A DNA stretch of 64,000 nt from Pseudeuparius sepicola (GCA_963920635.1 OY987306.1:12170001-12234000), one strand, 5' to 3'; positions 48,188 to 60,553 are shown, counted from the stretch's first letter. Notes: generated by a model not told the origin, from the sequence alone. Numbers and translations: made by a program.

Positions 48188-51100
48188 TATGTTTACATTT
48201 CCAAAACGACTCATTTCGAACGAGTTTATTGACAGCTTCGACTGTAGCACAGATTAAATAATATAATATATAGTCAAATTATTTTAAGAAGTCCTTACTG
48301 GGACTGTCAATTGGTAATTTCGCCATCCTAAGTTGGCATTAATGCAGCAACCGGGTCATAAGTTCAGGTCAGTAACGAGCACATATTTGCACAATGAATA
48401 ACTACTAATAACACAAACAAGAACACAGATAACGGTAAAACTCACGAAACGTACAAAATCCGCGAATATTTTCACTGCCCAAAGTTTGAACCCTTTTGAA
48501 CGATCCGGAAAACCTTCACTGTCACTTTCACAACACCGAAATAAAATTTTCCTGAGTACGCACCATAGACGCTGTCGCAAGTAGATGATTATACCAAAGT
48601 ACCAAAATGAAAGTGTTTCCATGACGTTTGAAATTATTATTAAAATGAGTTGTAGCACAGACTAACGAGTAATACAGACAATTCCTTAGCGAGATGTGTC
48701 AAAAGGAGACTCGCTTTTTAGCGAAATATCTTCTAAAGACATGAATAATATGCATTTTATTCGATTTTACGTTAATCTAGATAACAAAGAGATTGTATTA
48801 GAACCAAATTTATGCTTAAAATAGTGTCTGTCTTTCTGTAAATTGAAATGGAGACTCGCTTATTTTTGACACATGTCCGTAAGGAGGCTTCTGTTGCAAA
48901 GCTATTTATTCTGTGGTTGTAGTTATAGTTATTTTTATTTGTAGCGGCATAAACTTGATTGCAATAGAGTTTTTATTTTATTATGTTCTTTTTTTCGTAT
49001 CACTTGGGTAACTTTTCACATCAGAAATCAATGAGTGACGTCATTAACTGGTTGAGACACATATACCAATGCTATACCCATGGTTAACAGAAATTTCCTA
49101 GGGATTTTGTGGAGAATGTCATCTGACAAAATCGGGACTTCTTACAGTAATCGGGGTATATGAAGACTGTAGTGACTGTAGCGACTGTAGTAAACAAATA
49201 TGACTCTTGGATACCCAAGGCAAATGCGATTATACCTACATCCTGTCAGCGTTGGTTTATTTTCTGAATGTCTGTCATAAATTTAAACGGAGACCGAGGT
49301 GTAATAACAACAATTTAGCAATGTAAAAGTTATATAAATTCATTCATACAATGCTTAATAATACCGCAACATAATTTATAAGCAGCACAATTTAGAACAG
49401 TGTAAACACACCAATTTTATAAGATGTACGTGTTTGTATCGAACAGATTCGCGGTTGCTAAGCAACGAAGTGATAATTGCATTATTTTTAATTTTCGCTT
49501 TATATTGAAATTTAAGTTTGCGGGGTTATTTTTTGCATAAATACAATGAAAAATGACACATGTAAACGTGGCCACATGACTTTCGTAAGAAAAGTTTCGT
49601 TATCTGTCATAAATGACAAAAAGTAAAATTGCTTAAAATTATTTTATTAACTCGCTTTCTTATTGTCCTCCTGTTTGTTCGGCGAATTTTGCAATCGATT
49701 TTAAACTACTTAATTTTCCGATGAGCTAGGCTTGAAACTTTAAACATAGCTCACAACTGGATTATGCAATATTAACTTCCTATATATAATAATATAATAT
49801 ATTATTATTATGTTATTATAAAAAAAAAATGAATAAGTATTACTAAATATAAAATTTTGATTAGTGGAAATTTATTAACAAATAAGCACATGCCATTATA
49901 GGCTGGTAATAAATAAAAATAGCGTGTTAAAAACGCGTTAAGAAGAAAGGATGACAAACAACAGACAGACAGACAAGAAAGCGAGTTATTTAACGAGTTT
50001 GCAAGAATGCGATGACTAGAACATCCAGCACCATCAGTTGGTAACTAAGGAGGATTTGGAATTCATGAAATAAAAATCTTAGGACATTAATTTTGATTCC
50101 TTCTTTATTTTATTTTTCAGGAAACAAATTGATATATTATCAACAATTTTCTGTTTCAAATATGATCAGGTGAAGAGAAACTGAAATAAATCTAAAATTT
50201 GCAACATACCTTTGTCATAATCTTATCAAGATATTAAAAATCGATTGCAAAATTTCAAACACAAGACTAAAAAGCACAAAATAATAAAATTTAAATGTAT
50301 TTTTTAATATACCACGTTTTTAAAAAGGACTAAAGACTAAAAGTATAATAAAATAATATAATAATATAAAAAGGGACTAACAAGTATAAAATAATTTTTT
50401 CTAGCCCCATAAAGATTCGAAAATCGTTTGGCCCATCATAGACAAAGCTGCACATAGACTGTCAGAAATATTGTTGAAATTTCCGCACGCTACACCATAT
50501 ATTTTGCATAAAATTGAATATAAAACTAATAACTAAATTAAAATACCTATAACTTAGTATCGAGTCCTAAGAATTGTAATAAGACATTACATTTTATCTG
50601 TTTTAATTTGTTTTCACTCCAAAATTAAGGTTTGAAAGTTGTTGTAGCAGGATTTTTGCGGACGGTTTCAACAATGCTTTTGACTAGGTATCTATAATAT
50701 ATGGGCGAATGTAATTGATAACAATTGATGCATACACATGAGTCACTAATAATAATTTTGCACTGCAAATGTTTTTTCACAGCTATTTGCATGCGCCCAC
50801 GCCCCATATTGTTTTTTTGGGGATAGGAAAAATTATTTTATACCTACTTTTTAGACTGTTTTTATATTAATGTATTATTTTATTATGCTTTTAGTCCTTT
50901 TTAAAAAGGTGGTAAGTATTATAAAAATATATTTAAATTTTATTATTAATTTTGCATAATCCTAGAAAAGTCTAAAGCTCTCATAAACGATTTAATTTTT
51001 TGCCATTTATAATATTTATCAAATTTCTGAAAATTTTAAAAACTCGTAACTCTTAAAAACTATTTTATATCACTAGTTATACCATTCAATAATTCTATTA

Positions 51101-51565
51101 ACTTTTTATTATTACTAAATAAATATCGATAAGAATTTGTCTTATTCAAAATTAACACTTTAAAATTCTATTATAATATGTTTGATGCGAAGCTGATTTA
51201 CCGTCAAGCATTTAGTATATAAATTTATTTCGATTACTTTTTCTGGTACCAAATTTATGCCAAAATAATACAGAAATTAAAACATGAAACTATTTCGCAT
51301 ATACACCACTTTTTAGGTACTGCTAAAATTCAATAATGAAGATGAAAAGTAAATAATTATTCGTAACAAGTACTGAATTTTAGTTAGATACATATTAGAT
51401 ACGTGAAATACTATTTTTATATTTCAATTTATTATTATTTTGGCTTTAATTTAGTGGGTAGTGTAAAATGTAATGTAAGTAAATTTATATCCTAATTATT
51501 ATCATTATTTTGCACCAAGTGTACAGAATTTTTCAACGTTAGTATCATTTTGACATCATTACTGG
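48188..51565. repeat. AT-rich region with decayed palindromic element
   Basis: About 49480-51540 contains scattered blocks matching 40448-41858 ('aacgtgg(c/t)ca(c/t)atgactttcg', 'aatttctgaaaattttaaaa'), so an old copy has been broken up. No gene is seen. The minus-strand frame 48356-48658 is unsupported. Confidence 0.5.
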
Positions 51566-52144
51566 TCCGGATATGACGTCATCGCCAATTTTTAATATTT
51601 ATATTTTAATATAAATATTTTTAGTGTGCCATTTGACAGAGCATATTTGTCTGCATACAGCACGTTAAAATTGTTGACATATGTTATATAAGGATATTTT
51701 CAAGAAAATAATTGTTATATGGGTTAACTTACAATTAATTTATTTTGTTTAGTAAAATTACTTGCTAGTTTTTAACTCCTCAGTATGGTTTAGTAGGGTC
51801 TGTTGTGCGACGTTTTTAAGATGGTCACCCAGAAATAAATCTAATCAATTTAAGTTTGGAGACCTTAGGAGCCATTCAATTTCCAAGAAACTGTCAGTAA
51901 AGACCAACGAAAATTTATTAACTTCTTGGATACTGACAGGCCCAGGAAGGGCTCCAGTTTGAACACTCAATTAAGTAGATTTTTGGATTTTAAACCCATA
52001 TAACAATTATTTTCTCGAAAACTTTCTTATATAACATATGTCAACAATTTTAAGGTGCTGTACGCAGACAAAAAATATGCTCTATCAAATGGAAATGGAC
52101 ACTCAAAATATAGGTTGCCATTGGCGATGACGTCATATCCGGAA
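51566..52144. mobile_element. Fold-back element with CRE-like site in its TIRs
   Basis: The ends TCCGGATATGACGTCATCGCCA and TGGCGATGACGTCATATCCG are inverted. The arms are about 165 bp, and each carries TGACGTCA. The unique centre is about 250 bp. Confidence 0.78.
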
Positions 52145-52430
52145 CAGCGATGATATAACAAATGCGAACACCACATCAAAATATGGGCTTCTTACAACAA
52201 AAATTTACGTGTGCCCGGATTTATCCGAAAAACTTTCCCATTTCGAGAAACTTAATTTATTCCTTATTTTATGTACACATAAATAAAGCAGCATCTAACA
52301 CAACAGACCACCCTCCCATAAACATCACCAACACCTCACAGAATTAGTTATCAGTAGGTATGTACCTAAGTATTTACTTGTGTATCACTCGTAAATAGCT
52401 TTTTTCAAAAATATATGAAGTTCGAATATA

Positions 52431-54209
52431 TTTAGTATTCTTCAGTTAACATCTCTCATAAACATAAAAATTGTAAAGCGTCATAATATACAGAGTCACA
52501 AAATTTCAAGGGAAGATTCGTGGATTGATTTTAAGACAAAAACTTCATAATATGAAGGGGAGAACCGGGTAGCCCCGCTCACTTAAGCAAATTTCAATAT
52601 TTTGAAATATCTGTGATACTTGTTTTGCCACTAAATGTGGTATGTAATGCTTAATTATATTGTTTTCATTTGTACCTACTTTATTTTACGTTACCAGCAT
52701 ATTTTTAACAAAAAACTGCGTATTTTTGAAAACCATGCAATGGGTGGGGTTACCCGTCATGGAGGGTAACGGCGCCCATATATTATAATATAACATTTAA
52801 GGGAAATTTAGGGAAAAATAAAACAAAACAGTTGGCTTATCTTATATTATTTAGTTTTAAACACATTTTTAAACACAAATATCACAAACATAGGGTTTAG
52901 AACCATCACATAACATTATACCTAATTTCTTTTACCGAATTCCGTGGCGGTTTTTCGCACTCCCTTGCCCTCTTTTGCAGCATTGATGGCCCTTTCCAGA
53001 GCTTCTTGGGTCCATGAACCCCTATTTGTTTATCTTGCTCGCGAATATGGCATCTGCAACAATTACTACGAAAACGTATTAAAACAAGCAGCGTTGCCCT
53101 TGCGGGTACCACCGCCCAACTCTGAGCGGCCTTACCCGATCAGGTGATTTTTTACAAATATGATTTTTTTGCAAAAAATAGAACAGATATAAAAAAACTA
53201 AATTACAAAATAAACTACGATTAATACCCTTTATTTTGATATGCATAACATAATATAATTAAAACTTATTTACTGCACTTACCGTTGATTTTAAGCGGCG
53301 GTTATATTAGACGCACGACCACGTTAAAGCTTGTCAGCTGACTAAAGAGTAAAAACGGATCCATCGACGCGCTACTCGTATGGAGCCACACATTAGCTCT
53401 AATGTGGAACGCTCGTGATAGAGTGGCGCAACCATTGGGTGATTCTCTTAAATAATAAAGCAGTGGGCGGTCTTACCCGCTGGGTTGGAGAGAACCGGGT
53501 AGCCCCGGTTCTCTCCAACATAGTTCGCTACGCCTAAAAGGAGTGCCAAATTATGATAGTAGACCATAAAATTCTCCACACAAAGCGTCCTAATATACAG
53601 AGTCAGAACCTATAGACAGGTGTGTTTTGATAAACGCTTGACGTTTATTCCGAAAATGTCGCGACATTGTCAGAAATTGCCCCTTTTTGTCGTAGCGAAC
53701 TCATTTCGACTCTGGGCTCAGAGGCTGGCGTCGTTAGACCATCCTCCGAGTCTTCAGGTGAGGTTGCGATGCTTCCGGCGCCCCCAAACAAGAAAAAACA
53801 TGCGATATCTAAGTGTGATTCTGGAGGAACTATAACCGGGAATCACCGGGTGTATAGTTGGTTGATGGTTGACTTTCTGTCTTTGTTTGTAGCATGTTTT
53901 TAGAGTAGTATGGATATATTTAATCTTGGAGTCAAAATAAAGGGCATTTTAACAATGGGACACCACGTCTATAGGTTTTGACGTCATTGGAAAAAAGTCA
54001 AAAGAGGACTTGTGTGGAGAATTTTATGGTCTACTATCATAATTTGGCATTCCTTTTAGGCGTAGCGAACTATGTTCATATTATGAAGTTTTTGTCTTAA
54101 AATCAATCCAGGAATCTTCCCTTGAAATTTTGTGACTCTGTATATTAGGACGCTTTACATTTTTATATTTATGAGAGATATTAACTGAAGAATACTAAAT
54201 ATATTCGAA
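52431..54209. mobile_element. Fold-back element with internal duplications
   Basis: The outer arms (TTCGAATATATTTAGTATTC and complement) run about 130 bp. A second arm pair ('tagtagaccataaaattctcc' at 53557 and complement at 54013) is nested within. The word 'gagaaccgggtagccccg' occurs at 52560 and 53491 as a direct repeat. No transposase was recognised. Confidence 0.65.
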
Positions 54210-54734
54210 AGTGTTTCAAGGCATACTCTATTTTGTGATCGAATCCGTTTTCCGTTTTTTAAATTGGTTCAACGAGGTCGGCGCACTTGCGCCCTCTTCC
54301 CCAAGTAATTTTAACAATAATTGCAAAAAGACAAAGAGAGACGGTACATGGAGGGATGGCTACCTCCTAAATGAGTTTTTGCATGTACTTTTTACAAGTT
54401 GGTTAAGAATAAAATGCTTATATTAAAAAAAGATCTAGAATATAAATTTTATTGAGGGTTAACGTCAATGTCATATGTCATCGATGACAATGATGTGTCT
54501 AGGCGGCACCGTCGCAATGATAAAGGCCTGCCAGCTGGCGACGCGAAATGTCACTACGTCATCACAGGGAGGTCGGGAGGTTGCTTTTTGAAGTTGTTTA
54601 CGTTTGTTTTGTGTTGGACTGTGTTTTTTATTAATAAGGTAGTAAATCAGCAGTGGTTCAGAATAAAGTGATTAAAGTTCAATTTTAGTTTATAGGTTTT
54701 AGGTTGTGTCTATAGTTTCGGACTAATTTAAATC

Positions 54735-54907
54735 ATGCCGTGGACGCGTTCCGTTCCCAACTGCAAGGAAAACTACAAAGGCGGTCCTAATGTGTCCGCT
54801 TTTTCCTCCATAAAGACCCCATTTTAAGGGAAAAGTGGGTTAAGGCCATCAAAAGAGATTTTGTTCCTACACAGTTTTCCAGAATTTTGGACTGTTGTTA
54901 TACCTAA
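54735..54907 (+). pseudogene. Broken THAP domain
   Basis: An ATG-led frame reads MPWTRSVPNCKENYKGGPNV. A frameshift then leads to KDPILREKWVKAIKRDF and VPTQFSRI, the N-terminal and middle parts of a THAP zinc finger (usually CxxC...FPKD..R..W). The frame then ends and the CxxH half is missing. It is unrelated in detail to the THAP exons at 18851. Source could be a gene fragment or a P-like transposon. Confidence 0.6.
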
Positions 54908-55289
54908 CAATTTTACGTGATTAAACGTAACCACCTTGAAATCAGTAAGTTTTATGGTTTTATTTATTCGAATTTAGTTGTATCTAGGCAGGCAAATAAG
55001 GAATAATTGGCATTTACGAAAATTTTACTGGTAGATATCTAAATGCACCAAAACCCCTTGAAAATGTGACTTTCACTCTCGTAGATTATTATCCGTGTTG
55101 TAAAATCATGAGCTATATATGTAAACAATCATTTTAAAGTGTTTTTTCACCAAATTTACCAAGTTGACACCTTGAAATTTGAATTTGGCGCCTTAAACTC
55201 ACCTCCCTTGGATGACTCATCGCTTTCAGCTGGCGGGCCTTGTTATTGCGACTGTGCCGGTCTAGGTCTCCTGTGTGATAGTCTAGGGT
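54908..55289. other. Probable LINE 3' flank
   Basis: No coding homology. It lies directly 3' (minus strand) of the LINE and may be its 3' UTR. Confidence 0.35.
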
Positions 55290-57422
55290 TTAGTTGCAGG
55301 CGTCTGTCAGTAGGCGGTTAGGGTGGTTTGGTATAATTAGTTCGTACATTTTGCGTCCGTGGGTCCTAATATATTCTTGTATTGTCGGTATGTTGAGGTC
55401 GTTATACCCACGCCATTCAAAGGCGAAGGCGCATTGAGCAATTTGTATTTTGTTAATATCTATGTGTTTTTGCCGCAAAATACCAAGCGGTGCTAGCGTA
55501 CAGGAGAGCGGGTCTAATTGCCTATGTATAGATAAAAACCTTACTTTGGACGTTGAGTTTTGAGTTACTAGCCAAGAGAGGATATAATTTCGACACGGCC
55601 GCTTTGGCTTTTCTAATTCTGGAATTTATATGCGAGAGCCAAGTTAAACTTTTGTCCAAAAGTATACCGCTTCGTTATTCCAATCCAATACGGTTTGATT
55701 GAGTTTAATACGTTCTATATCTGGTATATTGTTTTTTTTTGCGATAACAATGGCCTGAATTTTCCTCTTATTGACTCTAATTTTCCACTTTAAAAAGTAT
55801 TCCGCGATCGAGTCCACGGCGCGTTGCAGGAAAGCTTTAACAAACCTAAGACTTTAATGTACTGCTAGAATCGCTGTATCGTCCGCGTAAAGGAAGACCT
55901 GCGTATTCGAATTCGACGTCAAGTCGCTGATATATAGACACTGTACAGAATTGGGCCTAGGACCGCGCCCTGTGGTACGCCTGCTTGTATTTCTCGAAAT
56001 TCGGAATTTTTCTTTTCGATTTTGAAGCAAAATTTCCTACCGGTCATAATGCCTCCAACAAAGCGGACAATGGGGACTGAGGAAACCCCCCGGAGCATCT
56101 TATAGATCAGTCCCCAGTGCCACACTTTGTCAAAGGCTTTTGCTATGTCCAATTAGATCAAGCCAGCGCTTTTCTAGATTTGCAAATTTGCCGCTATATT
56201 CTCCACCAACCTGGCTTGCAGCTCGGTGCTATGCATTGCGCTGAAGCCAAATTGTCCCCCCTGTAGTATATCTAGATTGTCCGCTTCCTCTACCAATCTT
56301 TTAAGTACAATTTTTTCAATTATTTTTGAAAGATAGCAAACTAATCGGTCTATAATCACTAGGTGCACTAGAACCGCTTTTCTTGGGGATAGTGACTATC
56401 TGAGATTTTTTCCACTCTTTTGGAAAGTACTACGTCCTGAGGATGGCGTTGGTTAGGTTTAAAATGGACACCCTGTATTTTTTAAGAAAAAGTTTTATCG
56501 CTTTATTGGTAACTCCGTCCAAACCAGGGGCTTTCCTGGCCGGCAAGAATTTAATAATATTATTAATTTTCTCAGGATCGCAGAATTGTAGATGTGCCAT
56601 CGGAGCGCCTCCTAAAAGTCTTTCAGCCGTACCAATGACGTCAGCCTCCCACTCCGGATCATCCCTGGGATTTTGGTTCACCGAGAACTGAGAGACATAC
56701 TCAATTGTCATTTTTATGTTCAAAAATTCTGTCTTTTACTAGTCTTGTCAGTCTATTGTACTCGGCGTTATGTCCAGTCCGTTGAGCCATTTTTTGGCTC
56801 TCCTCTTGCGTGCAATGAGATCTTTGATATCTTGAGGCAGTTTAGTCGAAAAGTATGTACGTAGTGGTCGTTGTCGTAGTAGATTCAGAAAGTGCATTTT
56901 CTATTACATTTTGTATAGTGTCTGTGTAATTGTCTGTCTCGTGCGTCTGTTATATGTCGTAGCGGAGGAGGGTTGAGCAAAAGTACTGTTTTGTATGTCT
57001 CCCAGTTCATATTAAATCTGTAGACATATTGGTTCAATTCAAACCATTGTCATTTGTTAGATTTCCAAAAGTTAAAGTAACCAGATTGTGGTCACTATCC
57101 AGATCAGAGGTCGTGTACACCTCGTAATTGCGATTGCAGCCGAAATTATTGTGCGTGACGAACAAATCTAGGACACCAGGGGTTCCCCTGCCTGCCGCGG
57201 GGTATCTGGTCGGCTCAGAAGGGGCAATTACCCGCATGTTGTTGGAGAAGACATAGTATCTTTCGAGAAGCCTGCCGTACCGGTTACCTGGTAACGGTGA
57301 CCAGGTAAGTATAATGTCTTGCGTTGAAGTCCCCATCTGCAACTATAGGGTTGTCAATGGCGTTGTCAAAAATTTCATTTAGCTCGTTTACATCAAGTAA
57401 ATTGTTAGGTGGTATACTTATA

Positions 57423-58132
57423 CAGGGTGAGTCACATCTAAAGTCAGAGCCGAAAACACAAGGTAGAACTCGCTAAAATAAGCACATATGCTTAATAAAC
57501 ATTAGCCCAAAAAAGCTTGGTTCTCCATATACAGCGTGTTGAAAATTTTCCAAAAATAACATATTTTTTTAATTTCTTTCGATCCCATTTAGGAATTCCA
57601 ACCAAATTTGGTACACATTATACACTGGACGGTTGCCATTTTGTGGAATAATTTGACCCCGTTCCGATCACCAGCGGCGTAGGTACAAATAGTTACTGTA
57701 AATAATTGTAGAAAAAAAGTAGTACGGCCCTGTGCAAAACCAAAAATTTTGCCTTTTTTGGATAGCCTATTTAATTTGGAACAAAAAGTGCCTCTTGGTA
57801 TTTTTTTTATTTCTGGTACAGTTTCTTCGTAATTTCGGATTTTTTAAACTAGTGTCAAGGTGATTATGCTGGCATTTTAAATAAAATTATTTGTATCTAC
57901 GCCGCTGCTCATCTGAACAGGGCCAAATTATTGCACAAAATGACAACCCATAATATGTATAAAATAATTCCTAAACGGGCTAGAAAAAAATTAAAAAATA
58001 TTTGGAAAAGTTTCAACACTCTGTATATGGAGAACCAAGCGTTTTTGAGCTAATGTTTATTAAGCATATGTGCTTATTTTAGCGAATTCTACCTTGTGTT
58101 TTCGGCTCTGCCTTTAGATGTGACTCACCCTG
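57423..58132. mobile_element. Fold-back MITE inside the LINE, TA-CAGGGTGAGTC
   Basis: The ends CAGGGTGAGTCACATCTAAAG and CTTTAGATGTGACTCACCCTG have TA on both sides. The arms run about 160 bp. The LINE endonuclease frame resumes on either side. Confidence 0.88.
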
Positions 58133-58275
58133 TATATAGTATAAATGAAATTTTTGCCATCTGCCATTTTAATTTGGATGGACACGTATTCTGCACACGT
58201 ATTTATGTCAGCGGACCTGTACGTCGTAAAGGAGACGGATCCGTGCACGGCGATAAGCACGCCCCCATGTCTCCG

Positions 58276-58606
58276 TTGCCGACAGCGAAAGTGACGTTAG
58301 ATTTCGTATTTTTTTAAGTTGTATAGCATAAAATCTAATAACATTTTACCTGGCAAAAATTTAGTACAAACATCTCTGTCTTCATTTTAATCATAAGATC
58401 TTACAAGCAGTGTTTCGGTTTATAGGTTATGAAAACCTTGGAAAAAATAATAATTCCAGTGCATATGCTTTTAAGATCTTATGATTAAAATTAAGACAGA
58501 TATGTTTGTACCTACTAAATTTTTGCCAGGTAAAATGTTATTAGATTTTATGCTATACAACTTTAAAAAATACGAAATCTAACGTCACATTCGCTGTCGG
58601 CAACCC
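58276..58606. mobile_element. About 330-bp inverted repeat inside the LINE
   Basis: The arms begin TTGCCGACAGCGAA(A/T)GTGA and run about 110 bp through 'gttgtatagcataaaatc'. The LINE endonuclease reading frame is broken here. Confidence 0.75.
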
Positions 58607-59060
58607 CCTCTTAAGCCTGTCTCTAAGAACGATACTATAATTCTGCAGTTTAAAAATTATGTGAGGTTTGAGAAATGTTTCCTGCAACGCTATTACGTGA
58701 ACCTCATTCTCTTCCAGAAAATTTAGTAACTCGCTTCTCTTGTTCATAACGCCATTGGCGTTCCAAGTAACAAATTTTAACTTATCCGGTAACGACCCGT
58801 CCCCTTCTTTGTGCACCATTACCGATACCTAACATCTGCATAAGTTTCTGGAGTGCCGGCAGAAGCTCTCGCATCACCGATGATAAAGAGGGCTCCTTGG
58901 CGATGATCAGTTGTTGCTGATTCGAGACCTGTTTAGCCATCGCAGCGTCGTACAATAAATTTTGAAAACTTTTGACATCTATGGCACTGAGTCACCTTCG
59001 GTCGCGTCCTCTTTGGTTCAAAAGTGACCCAGTTATCGATATTTCTACCTCATTAAAAAT

Positions 59061-59340
59061 ATTTTTTGATTCTTAGGTTTTGGGCAAAATAATTAACAAA
59101 TTGTCCTGGGCACCTGATTTCTCCCCTTTAGTCGAATCACACTTTTTTGATATTGTAGCCCTTTTTAAAAAAAGTTCTTTTTTAGCGGTGTCAGTATTGA
59201 ATTCGACAGGAAAATTTCTGACGAATAAGTACGTGTAGTGATTTATCGTCAGGGGTGCGGTAAGAGTGGTATTCTATTTTGTTTAAAGTGAAAAATTTTT
59301 GAATAGCTCTGTAGTCATCCGTAAGTAGTATAGCAAAGGG
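59061..59340. other. Junction between LINE and viral-type element
   Basis: No gene. The left end of the viral-type element probably lies between here and the repeat array. I could not identify a terminal inverted repeat because the other end is outside the window. Confidence 0.35.
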
Positions 59341-59344
59341 GACT

Positions 59345-59945
59345 CCAGGGCGGAAGTGACGTCACAAGATGGCCGCCAAGGCGGGAAATTTGAAAATGAC
59401 CTTGACCTGCGGCTTCAATGAACTTTAAGGGGTCACCTTGTTAACCTTGACCGGTCAATGAACTTTAAGAGGTCACCTTATTAACCTTGACCTGAAGGTC
59501 AATGAACTTTAAGAGGTCACCTTGACACGTGGCACTTTTTCTGGGAACGGAAGTGACGTCAATATGGCCACCAAGGCGGGAAATTTGAAAATAACCTTGA
59601 CCTGCGGGTTCAATGAACTTTAAGGGGTCACGTTCCATTAACCTTGACCTGAAGCTAGAGGTCAAGTGGTTACCAGATCGATAACCTTTAAGGGGTCATT
59701 GACCCGCGGGTTCAATGAACTTTAAGGGGTCACCTTATTAACCTTGACCTAAAGGTCAATGAACTTTAAGAGGTCACCTTGTTAACCTTGACCGGTCCAT
59801 GAACTTTAAGAGATCACCTTTTTAACCTTGACCTGAAGGTCAATGAACTTTAAGAGGTCACAGTTAACCTTGACCTGAGGGTCAATGAACTTTAAGAGGT
59901 CACCTTGTTAACCTGAAGGTCAGTGATCTCATCACCTTGACACGT
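59345..59945 (+). repeat. AGGTCA-rich tandem array at the left of the viral-type element
   Basis: Roughly nine copies of 'tgaactttaag(a/g)ggtcac' are spaced about 40-100 bp apart, mostly with 'ttaaccttgacc' between them. A larger unit ('gaagtgacgtca...ccaaggcgggaaatttgaaaat') occurs twice, at 59351 and 59549. AGGTCA or TGACCT half-sites are frequent, including everted pairs TGACCT-nn-AGGTCA. It is non-coding. Confidence 0.85.
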
Positions 59946-60035
59946 GGCACCTTGATATAAAAAACGTAAGCAAAAATTATGCAGATGTTTGCACTAAAAC
60001 AGTTGACGTAGCATTTAGGTGGGGGGCATTGGGGT

Positions 60036-60066
60036 TATAAGGAGGACGCCGTTGGGAGAGCTCACT
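60036..60066 (+). promoter_or_regulatory. Promoter of the 100-aa gene
   Basis: TATAAG at 60036 is followed 26 bp later by TCACT at 60062, an arthropod-type initiator. The ATG is at 60102. Confidence 0.5.
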
Positions 60067-60101
60067 ATACCCAGTCAACAGTGCTTGAATAATATTGAAA
60101 T

Positions 60102-60404
60102 ATGTCTTTACTCAAACAGTTGAACGAAAATAACTTCGTAAAAGAAATTGTGAGTGCAAGAGAGTTAGTGGTTGGTGAAAAACATAAAATTTTATCTTTT
60201 AGAACAATTGAAACAAGGTACGGGGAGAAAGTGTTCGTCGAATTTGAAAATTTTCAAACTGCGCTACCTGCACGGTTCGTAAAAGAATTTACGTCTGAAC
60301 GCATCGAATACATAAACCGGGAAATCACCAACGGAAAGAAGATCTTCTTGACGAGTCTGGGCCTCATTGGTAGGACAACGAATATTAAATTTGAGGAAGA
60401 ATGA
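60102..60404 (+). CDS. 100-aa protein of viral-type element, possible OB-fold
   Basis: An intact frame from ATG 60102 to TGA. The first half alternates strands: KILSFRTIETRYGEKVFVEF has the rhythm of a small beta-barrel, followed by a conserved-looking LPARFVKEF. A C-terminal strand, KKIFLTSLGLIGRTTNIKFE, follows. This is reminiscent of small OB-fold nucleic-acid-binding proteins found near viral replication genes, but there is no diagnostic motif and the call is an inference from pattern. It is followed by the 50-aa ORF with an ATGA overlap. No damage is seen. Confidence 0.6.
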   Translation: MSLLKQLNENNFVKEIVSARELVVGEKHKILSFRTIETRYGEKVFVEFENFQTALPARFVKEFTSERIEYINREITNGKKIFLTSLGLIGRTTNIKFEEE

Positions 60405-60553
60405 ATCCCACTGACAAGAGGCGACGCAGACAACACTACAAAAGAAGATTGAAATTTTATCTAAGATCTCTTCAAAATTTGAAATATGAAATTCAAATGT
60501 ATGAAATAAATAAAAAGTTCAAAAACATAAATTTAGAAAATTGTAAAAAATAA
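60401..60553 (+). CDS. 50-aa basic protein, ATGA-overlapping
   Basis: The ATG (60401) overlaps the TGA of the upstream gene (60402-60404) as ATGA. The 50 codons encode a very basic start (MNPTDKRRRRQHYKRRLKFY) and a Lys/Asn/Tyr-rich helical remainder ending in NCKK. The TAA stop lies inside an AATAAA poly(A) signal (60549-60554). No domain is recognised. A nucleic-acid-binding role is suggested only by charge. Its last 33 codons lie within the segment that is duplicated at 61634. Confidence 0.5.
   Translation: MNPTDKRRRRQHYKRRLKFYLRSLQNLKYEIQMYEINKKFKNINLENCKK

Larger units (their letters stand above)
55290..59060 (-). pseudogene. Jockey-like LINE, degenerate
   Basis: Reading right to left, a gag-type zinc-knuckle start (VTQCHRCQKF, about 59000) is followed by a short ORF1 tail. 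The AP-endonuclease follows, with KFVTWNANGV and VIALQETFLK (58819-58600), then RHGGVLIAVHG, GDFNARH (about 57330) and a DSDHNLVTL end (57100). The reverse transcriptase shows PARKAPGLDGVT (56550), LSKIIEKIVLKRL and GGQFGF (56300). It continues MDIAKAFDKVWH, GVPQGAVLGPILY (56150-55930) and the catalytic FLYADDTA (about 55880). Several frameshifts break it, and two fold-back elements (57423-58132, 58276-58606) have inserted in the endonuclease. The domain order is that of Jockey-clade non-LTR retrotransposons. Confidence 0.85.

Noticed and set aside
53620..53903. Overlapping ORFs of 71 and 78 aa
   Set aside because: They lie within a fold-back element and have no family pattern.
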